64,000 bases of DNA, taken from contig JAMPIV010018771.1 of NCBI GenBank assembly GCA_024509875.1, forward strand, positions 584,501 through 648,500, written 5' to 3'. Below are positions 62,773-64,000 of this stretch, piece by piece; position 1 is the first letter of the stretch, and every line of letters starts with the position of its first letter. The stretch is from Oreohelix idahoensis. Its lineage: Eukaryota; Mollusca; Gastropoda; Stylommatophora; Oreohelicidae. Position numbers and translations under genes: made by a program. The notes under the pieces were generated by a model. That model saw only the letters and a program-made list of their open reading frames with translations. It was not told the DNA's origin and searched no databases.

Positions 62773-64000
62773 ATGGCAGATCTGGCCAAGTTTCGCTCTG
62801 CGGCTGTACAGACTGCCAGGGAAATGAATATGGAGGGACAAATCTTAATTGACTATGTCACCTCAGAATGTGATAAATTTATTGCTAGGGAAGAACATAG
62901 GTTAGCTGAAGAGAGGAGAATACAGGTAGAGGAGGCTAAGGAACTTAAAAGGTTACAGATTGAGGCTGAGAAGGAGGCTAAGGTCTTGGAGGCTGATAGA
63001 GAGCCTGAGATAAAGAGGCTTCAATTTGAGGAGAGAAAATTTGAGGCAGAAAAAGAAGAAAAACGACTGCAAAAAGAGGCAGAAAAAGAAGAAAAAAGAT
63101 TGACTGCTGAGAGGGAAGCAGAAGATAAAAGATTACAGATGGAGCATGAGTTGCGACTAAGAGAGTTATAGTTGCAAGGCCTTGCTCCGGACAATGGTCA
63201 CAGCCCCTCTACCTCTGATGCTACTGCTAGTCAGGGGGCCTCCAACTCAGCTATGGGGTTCCATTTAGACTATTTTATAGAAAAGGATGATGACATTGAA
63301 TCATATTTAAGCAGATATGAAGTATTAGCCACTACTTATGGGTTAGAAAGAGAAAAATGGGGTGTAAAGTTGTCTCAGGGTCTTCGGGGAACAGCTTATT
63401 AAGTGTTTTTAAAAATGAGCAGGAATGACCAAGACAACTATGACATGTTGAAGCAAGCTCTTCTGTTAAGATACGAAAAGAACGGAGAGTTTTATAGAAA
63501 GAAATTTAGGAATGCCAGGCTACTGTCGGGTGAGACCTATCACCAGTTCTCCGCCCGGTTAGAAACGTATATGGAGAAATGGGCTTCTTTGGGGAAAACC
63601 CAAGATCTCAAAGAGATGATACTCATTGAACAGATGAGAGAGTCCATGGCTCCAGACATGAGAAAATTTCTCATGGAAAAGGGCGCGGAAAGGCTGGGTG
63701 AGATAATTAATGTCGCTGAAAGGTATCAGGCAGCCCAGGCAGAGGTAGCTGGCATCAAGAAGAAACCAGTAGATCAGTATAAGGCTCCTCAAAACCATAA
63801 TAAATTTGATAACAGAGGTAAGCAGAACTTTGATAGGAATCGAAATGATTTTAAAAATAAAACCTCACATTTCAATGACAGAAGGAATGATGAAAGAAAA
63901 CCTTTTCATCAAGGTAGATTGTATTGTAAACATTGTAGGAAGGAGGGACATGACATTATGTTTTGTAAAAGTAAACCTTCTGGATTGGCTGCTATGAGAA
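62773..64000 (+). pseudogene. Gag of a CCHC-type Gypsy retrotransposon (element 4), runs off the window
   Basis: The ATG at 62773 opens MADLAKFRSAAVQTAREMNM followed by a long Glu/Lys/Arg coiled coil (about residues 35-130). A TAG at 63169 and a TAA at 63400 interrupt, but the same frame is otherwise open to the end of the window. A gag core with YDMLKQALLLRYEKNGEFYR, FSARLETYMEKWASLG and MRKFLMEKGAERLGEII resembles the SCAN-like capsid region of Gypsy gags. A basic Asn-rich linker and a canonical CCHC knuckle, CKHCRKEGHDIMFC (C-x2-C-x4-H-x4-C), follow near 63927-63968. It differs from elements 1-3, which lack this knuckle. Protease and pol would lie beyond 64000. Confidence 0.88.

Overview
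This is a eukaryotic, almost certainly invertebrate animal, stretch of DNA built nearly entirely from transposable elements and simple repeats. I found no host protein-coding gene I could defend, no rRNA or functional tRNA gene, no CRISPR array and no bacterial-style operon. The mix (RTE-like LINE debris with GAA-rich tails, tRNA-derived SINEs, Gypsy elements, long AT and CT microsatellites, pogo/hAT/piggyBac remnants) fits a large repeat-rich lophotrochozoan such as a mollusc. The taxon is an inference; no host gene confirms it.

Layout. 1-3.7 kb: LINE fragments, a SINE and a 69-bp minisatellite. 3.7-11.3 kb: one RTE-like LINE split by two LTR-type insertions (5363-7767 with ATTAG duplications; 8304-10502 with ATGAC duplications). 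11.8-12.6 kb: minus-strand LINE tails. 13.2-19.6 kb: a decayed plus-strand Gypsy element. 19.8-21.4 kb: a dead IS630/Tc1/mariner transposon with an unusually long second-D-to-E spacing. 22-27 kb: a SINE, then an LTR-like region and a gag-protease remnant of a third Gypsy element. 27.8-36.8 kb: minisatellites, a 237-codon ORF of unknown nature, an inverted pair of 308-bp retroposons, a hAT-like MITE and unassigned DNA. 37-47.9 kb: LINE fragments, one of which is cut by a nearly intact 9.3-kb minus-strand LTR retrotransposon (38417-47701, 1106-bp LTRs, CTGTC duplications). 48-53.6 kb: pogo-type MITEs, LINE tails and an 0.8-kb pyrimidine tract. 54-56.2 kb: a piggyBac remnant between TTAA sites. 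56.5-58.3 kb: a divergent relative of the 5363-7767 LTR. 62.8 kb to the end: the gag of a different, CCHC-bearing Gypsy element that runs off the window.

Main result. The Gypsy elements at 13.2-17.8 kb and 38.4-47.7 kb carry pol in the order protease, integrase, reverse transcriptase, RNase H. Integrase lies upstream of RT, as in Ty1/copia, although RT and integrase are Ty3/gypsy-like by sequence. This matches the arrangement described for the Gmr1 group. These two elements and the third one (24.9-27.1 kb) share a conserved C-x2-C-x13-C-G-H motif just before the protease, with no canonical CCHC knuckle seen in their gag. The minus-strand copy is young: its LTRs differ at only about seven sites that I counted by eye. 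It still carries a GTG where a relative has its gag ATG, and a one-base shift in a five-C run inside RT.
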